From positions 1-64,000 of the forward strand of contig CAKQMD010000004.1 of the NCBI GenBank assembly GCA_934254925.1: a stretch of DNA of 64,000 nucleotides. Direction: 5' to 3'. Source of the DNA: an uncultured Alphaproteobacteria bacterium (GTDB lineage Bacteria > Pseudomonadota > Alphaproteobacteria > RF32 > CAG-239). The notes under the pieces were generated by a model. The model was not told where the DNA came from. It saw only the letters and a list, made by a program, of their open reading frames with translations, and ran no database searches. A program made the translations under genes and the position numbers. This document shows, one piece after another, positions 61,012 to 64,000 of this stretch. The first letter of the stretch is position 1. The number at the start of each line of letters is the position of its first letter.

Positions 61012-61848
61012 ATGTTATTGCAAAGAGATCGGGAATTCTTGCACGCGGCGTTTCAAAAATGTTATGATTTGGTCAAAGACAGCGATTTTCATCGTCGCTT
61101 TGCCGAAGAAAAAATCAGACACTCTCTGCAGGTTTTCGGTGCCGGGAATTACATCATTAAAAACGAGCCTTCGTTAAACCATCGTGACGAAGGCTTTTTG
61201 AAAAAAGCACGGCAGGCCGTTTTGTTGCACGATGTCGGGCGTTTTGCCGAGATTTTGAATTTGTATCGGCACCCGGAAAAAAGACAAAGCGATCCCCTGC
61301 TCTTTGATCATGGTTTGCTCGGAGCGGAAATCTTAGAGAAAAATCGTTTTTATCAAAGTCCCAGCATCGTTTTAAGCGTCAGACATCATGGGCATTTGGC
61401 GGAAGAATTTTATCATGATCCGGATTATCGGGCGATAATCGATTCGCAAGAGAGACAAGAAACGGAAGAGATTTGGAAACTGGTGCGCGATGCCGATAAA
61501 ATTGCCAATTTGTATCTGATCGTTCGAGAATACCGTTTTTTGCACGACCTGTTTTTCAGCGGTCTCAGTTCGGAGGAAAAGTCTGCGCCGATTTCTCCCG
61601 AAATTTGGCAGGACTTTATGGACTGCCGCATCATCGATTGGAAAAAGATCCGCTCCTTAAAAGATCGGATTTTACAGATCATCGCTTTTAATTTTGAGTT
61701 GTATTTTCCAGCTTCTGATCGTTTTATGGAACGGTTGCAAATCAATCGGAGACTGTTGCAGATTTTTTCAGGATATGAAAAAGATAAAAAAATACTGGAA
61801 AAAGTCAGTCAGTGTTTATATGATTACATTGAGTCAAAACATCAATAA
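61012..61848 (+). CDS. HD-domain phosphohydrolase
   Basis: A 278-residue protein with a metal-binding HD domain: HSLQVFGAG (first His), AVLLHDVGRF (the HD pair), DHGLLGAEIL, VRHHGHL and RDADKIANL. The substrate is unknown (nucleotide or cyclic nucleotide hydrolases share this fold). It follows motB by 19 bases and may share its transcript. Confidence 0.87.
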   Translation: MLLQRDREFLHAAFQKCYDLVKDSDFHRRFAEEKIRHSLQVFGAGNYIIKNEPSLNHRDEGFLKKARQAVLLHDVGRFAEILNLYRHPEKRQSDPLLFDHGLLGAEILEKNRFYQSPSIVLSVRHHGHLAEEFYHDPDYRAIIDSQERQETEEIWKLVRDADKIANLYLIVREYRFLHDLFFSGLSSEEKSAPISPEIWQDFMDCRIIDWKKIRSLKDRILQIIAFNFELYFPASDRFMERLQINRRLLQIFSGYEKDKKILEKVSQCLYDYIESKHQ

Positions 61849-61864
61849 ACGGAAGGATATGAAA

Positions 61865-62635
61865 ATGAAAAAATATATATTTCTGGGCATTTTGCTGATT
61901 ATTGCCGGCGGTGTCTATTACTTCATGAACTCCTATGAAGCGATTGTGAAGAATCTGGTTCACAAATACGGCAGCGAAGTTACAGGAACGGATGTCAGTC
62001 TGCAGGGATTCAAGTTGTCTTTGACTAACGGAGAAGGCACGATCAAAGGCATCAGCGTCGGAAATCCCAAGGGATATAAGTCTCCCAACCTGTTTGAACT
62101 CGGAGAAATCTCGGTCAAAGTTAACCTCAAAAGCCTGACCAGTGACACGATCGTCATTGATCATGTTATCATCAAAAAACCGGTTATCACTTATGAAATG
62201 TTGTCTTTGACTCAAAACAACATTAAAGAAATCCAAAACAACATCAACAACTACATGGCAAAATCCGCCAAAGACAGCAAAACTGAAAAAGCCGCGGAAG
62301 CCAAAGAAGTTAAAGAAGAAGGCGGCAAGAAAGTGGTGATTAAGAAGCTGCATGTCGAAGGCGGCGAACTGGCGGCCATTACTGCGGTGACCGAAGTGAA
62401 AGTTCCTCTGCCGGCCATGGACATCAACGGCATCGGCGAAAACAAGGGCAAGGCCGAGGGAACGACAGTTGCCGGTGCAATTTCCAAAATTTTCAGCACG
62501 ATTTTGACAACTGCGCAGAAGACCGTGGTAAAGAACAATCTTTCCGATCTTAAAAACGTAGCCAAAGAAAATCTTGACAATGTTGTCGGCGGCGTTAAGG
62601 ACCGGGTTAAGTCGATCGGCATTTTCGGAAAATAA
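61865..62635 (+). CDS. AsmA-like exported protein
   Basis: A 256-residue protein with an N-terminal anchor (residues 4-19) followed by an AsmA-family-like pattern (VTGTDVSLQGFKLSLTNGEGTIKGISVGNPKGYKSPNLFELGEISVKVNLKSL). A charged helical linker (KTEKAAEAKEVKEEGGKK) lies in the middle. The ATG at 61865 is preferred because GGAAGGA is 7 bases upstream; the ATG at 61859 is too close to it. AsmA-like proteins are linked to outer-membrane biogenesis, but this one is short. Confidence 0.75.
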   Translation: MKKYIFLGILLIIAGGVYYFMNSYEAIVKNLVHKYGSEVTGTDVSLQGFKLSLTNGEGTIKGISVGNPKGYKSPNLFELGEISVKVNLKSLTSDTIVIDHVIIKKPVITYEMLSLTQNNIKEIQNNINNYMAKSAKDSKTEKAAEAKEVKEEGGKKVVIKKLHVEGGELAAITAVTEVKVPLPAMDINGIGENKGKAEGTTVAGAISKIFSTILTTAQKTVVKNNLSDLKNVAKENLDNVVGGVKDRVKSIGIFGK

Positions 62636-62643
62636 GCCATATA

Positions 62644-62674
62644 AAAAACCGCCTCAAAACGAGGCGGTTTTTTT
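62644..62674. terminator. Bidirectional terminator
   Basis: The stem aaaaaccgcctc/gaggcggttttt with a short loop has T runs on both sides, between convergent genes. Confidence 0.85.
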
Positions 62675-62689
62675 ATCTTTCGGCGTTGT

Positions 62690-63613
62690 TTATTCGTCCC
62701 AAATATTGGCCAGTGTGTAGCCGCTGTCCTGAATGGCAAACGTTTCGCCGGTGACGGTGCGGTGATGTTGGTCCAGTTTGGCGATTGCAGCCATGTCGGC
62801 TTCATCCAACTCAATGTTTTGAGCGGCGAAATTTTCTTTTATGCGATCGGTGTGTACGGATTTGGGAATTACGATCACGCCACGCTGCATTAACCAAGCC
62901 AAAATGACCTGTGCCGGGGTTGCCTTAATCCGTTCGGCAATTTCTTTGACGACGGGATTTTCGGTCATGGTAGCACCGTTTGATCCCAATGGAGAATAAG
63001 CCGTGACAGCAACCATGTTTTTCTGACAGAAAGAGATCAAATCGTTTTGTTGGAGAAGCGGATTGACTTCAACTTGATTGACCATCGGCGCAATCTCTGC
63101 CGCGTCGATCAGATCTTGCAGCTTTTTGGTACTGAAATTGGAAACGCCGAGGGCTTTGACCAATCCCTGATTATAGGCTTTTTCCATCTCGGCCCAGGTC
63201 AAGTCTATGGGCATCTGTTCCAGAGGAATCAAATCCTCCTTTTTCTCGGGAAAAGTTGACCCTTTCTTTTGGGCAACCGGCCAATGAACGAGATAGAGGT
63301 CCAGATAGTCCAGCTGAAGGTCTTTCAATGTTTTGCGCAAGGCAGGAAGGACGTCTTCCGGAGCATGGGAATCGTTCCACAATTTTGACGTAACAAAAAT
63401 TTCTTCCCGACGGACGTCTCCTTCTTTTATGGCGTCGGCTATGGCCTGCCCGATTTCGGCTTCGTTGCCGTATATCGAAGCGCAGTCGATATGTTTATAT
63501 CCGATCTTGAAAGCCCAGCGTACGGCCTGATATACTTCTCCGGGAGAAGAACGCCAGGTTCCCAATCCCATAATCGGCATCTTTTTATCGTTATTTAGCA
63601 CAATTTCCTTCAT
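62690..63613 (-). CDS. Aldo/keto reductase
   Basis: A 307-residue NADPH-dependent reductase of the 2,5-diketo-D-gluconate reductase type. The catalytic tetrad is present: Asp in HIDCASIYGNE, Tyr in the same stretch, Lys in VTSKLWND and His in YLVHWPV. The coenzyme patch VIPKSVHTDRIKENF is intact. The exact substrate is unknown. Confidence 0.93.
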   Translation of the reverse strand: MKEIVLNNDKKMPIMGLGTWRSSPGEVYQAVRWAFKIGYKHIDCASIYGNEAEIGQAIADAIKEGDVRREEIFVTSKLWNDSHAPEDVLPALRKTLKDLQLDYLDLYLVHWPVAQKKGSTFPEKKEDLIPLEQMPIDLTWAEMEKAYNQGLVKALGVSNFSTKKLQDLIDAAEIAPMVNQVEVNPLLQQNDLISFCQKNMVAVTAYSPLGSNGATMTENPVVKEIAERIKATPAQVILAWLMQRGVIVIPKSVHTDRIKENFAAQNIELDEADMAAIAKLDQHHRTVTGETFAIQDSGYTLANIWDE

Positions 63614-63711
63614 ATTTTTTCTCCGTTGGATGATGAAACTGCTTTATATATAGTTGTTGAATCGAAAGCTTAAAGATGTGAACAAAAAGTAATTATTCCT
63701 TAAAAAAGCTA

Positions 63712-63740
63712 TTGACTAGAGGCTAATCTTACGTTAAATA
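63712..63740 (+). promoter_or_regulatory. Promoter of tRNA-Ser
   Basis: TTGACT and TAAATA are separated by 17 bases, 18 bases before the mature 5' end. Confidence 0.6.
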
Positions 63741-63758
63741 TTACCCGGTAACCACAAT

Positions 63759-63846
63759 GGAGAGTTGGCAGAGTGGTAATGCAGCGGATTGCTAATCCGT
63801 CATCGTGAATAACGATGCACAGGTTCGAGTCCTGTACTCTCCGCCA
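63759..63846 (+). tRNA. tRNA-Ser(GCT)
   Basis: An 88-base class II tRNA with acceptor ggagagt/actctcc, anticodon stem cggat/atccg around TTGCTAA (anticodon GCT), a long variable arm catcgtgaataacgatg, T arm caggttcgagtcctg and an encoded CCA. Confidence 0.97.
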
Positions 63847-63860
63847 GTTATGGTTGCAAG

Positions 63861-63885
63861 AGCCCCTGAACGGGGCTTTTTTTTA
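63861..63885 (+). terminator. Terminator after tRNA-Ser
   Basis: The stem agcccc/ggggct with a 5-base loop is followed by a run of T. The final 115 bases of the window are AT-rich with no gene seen. Confidence 0.8.
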
Positions 63886-64000
63886 TTTCCGCACAATATT
63901 TCTTTCTTGACAATAAAAATAAATTGCATAGATTGATCCGGCTTATGATTTTTATGTTTTATTTTTTAATATTATTATATATGAACACTGAAATTGCAAA

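Overview
The window looks like a stretch of chromosome from an alphaproteobacterium of moderate GC content. The clues are alphaproteobacterial-type flagellins, a GatCAB amidotransferase operon, an MlaD/DUF2155 pair, a Kdo-lipid A gene block and Rnf genes. The complete Rnf cluster and the lack of respiratory oxidase genes would suit a host-associated or low-oxygen lifestyle, possibly one of the uncultured gut Rhodospirillales-like lineages. That placement is inference; no rRNA is present. I see no CRISPR array, insertion sequence or prophage.

Layout. 1-2.9 kb: the 3' part of a flagellin with a beta-helix insert, a decayed WG-type repeat gene and a hairpin-rich stretch that may encode a structured RNA. 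2.9-11.2 kb: recA, yihY, fabI, sppA and gatCAB. 11.2-13.2 kb: two MCE proteins and a DUF2155 protein (envelope lipid transport). 13.4-19.1 kb: a Gld-type ABC exporter operon ending in a PAS histidine kinase. 19.2-23.1 kb: a CDGSH protein, then lpxK, waaA, a lysophospholipid acyltransferase and fliN on the minus strand. 23.3-28.5 kb: lon, a second flagellin with a large composite insert, and HU. 28.6-36.6 kb: accessory genes, including a split metallopeptidase, a CoA-transferase pair, tRNA-Val, an NlpE-like lipoprotein, DUF3750, Sir2, an acyltransferase broken at a poly-G tract and a proline iminopeptidase. 36.7-42.4 kb: a YejEF-type transporter, a membrane sulfatase-like protein and rpsD. 42.6-47.2 kb: a TPR-methyltransferase, a Nudix protein, two tandem outer-membrane barrels and a family 5 uracil-DNA glycosylase. 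47.2-53.6 kb: the rnf operon with apbE and rseC. 53.7-64 kb: a CDP-alcohol phosphatidyltransferase, DsbD, a deaminase, tRNA-Lys with a partial 3' duplication, an autotransporter, motAB, an HD hydrolase, an AsmA-like protein, an aldo/keto reductase and tRNA-Ser.

The most unusual biology is at the cell surface. Two flagellin genes keep near-identical ends but carry unrelated central inserts: a beta-helix in one, and a beta-helix plus an Lcl_C/C-type-lectin-like module in the other. A poly-G tract interrupts a hexapeptide acyltransferase exactly at its reading-frame break, which suggests phase variation. An autotransporter adds another beta-helix display protein. Together these suggest surface diversification, perhaps for glycan binding or immune escape; this is inference.
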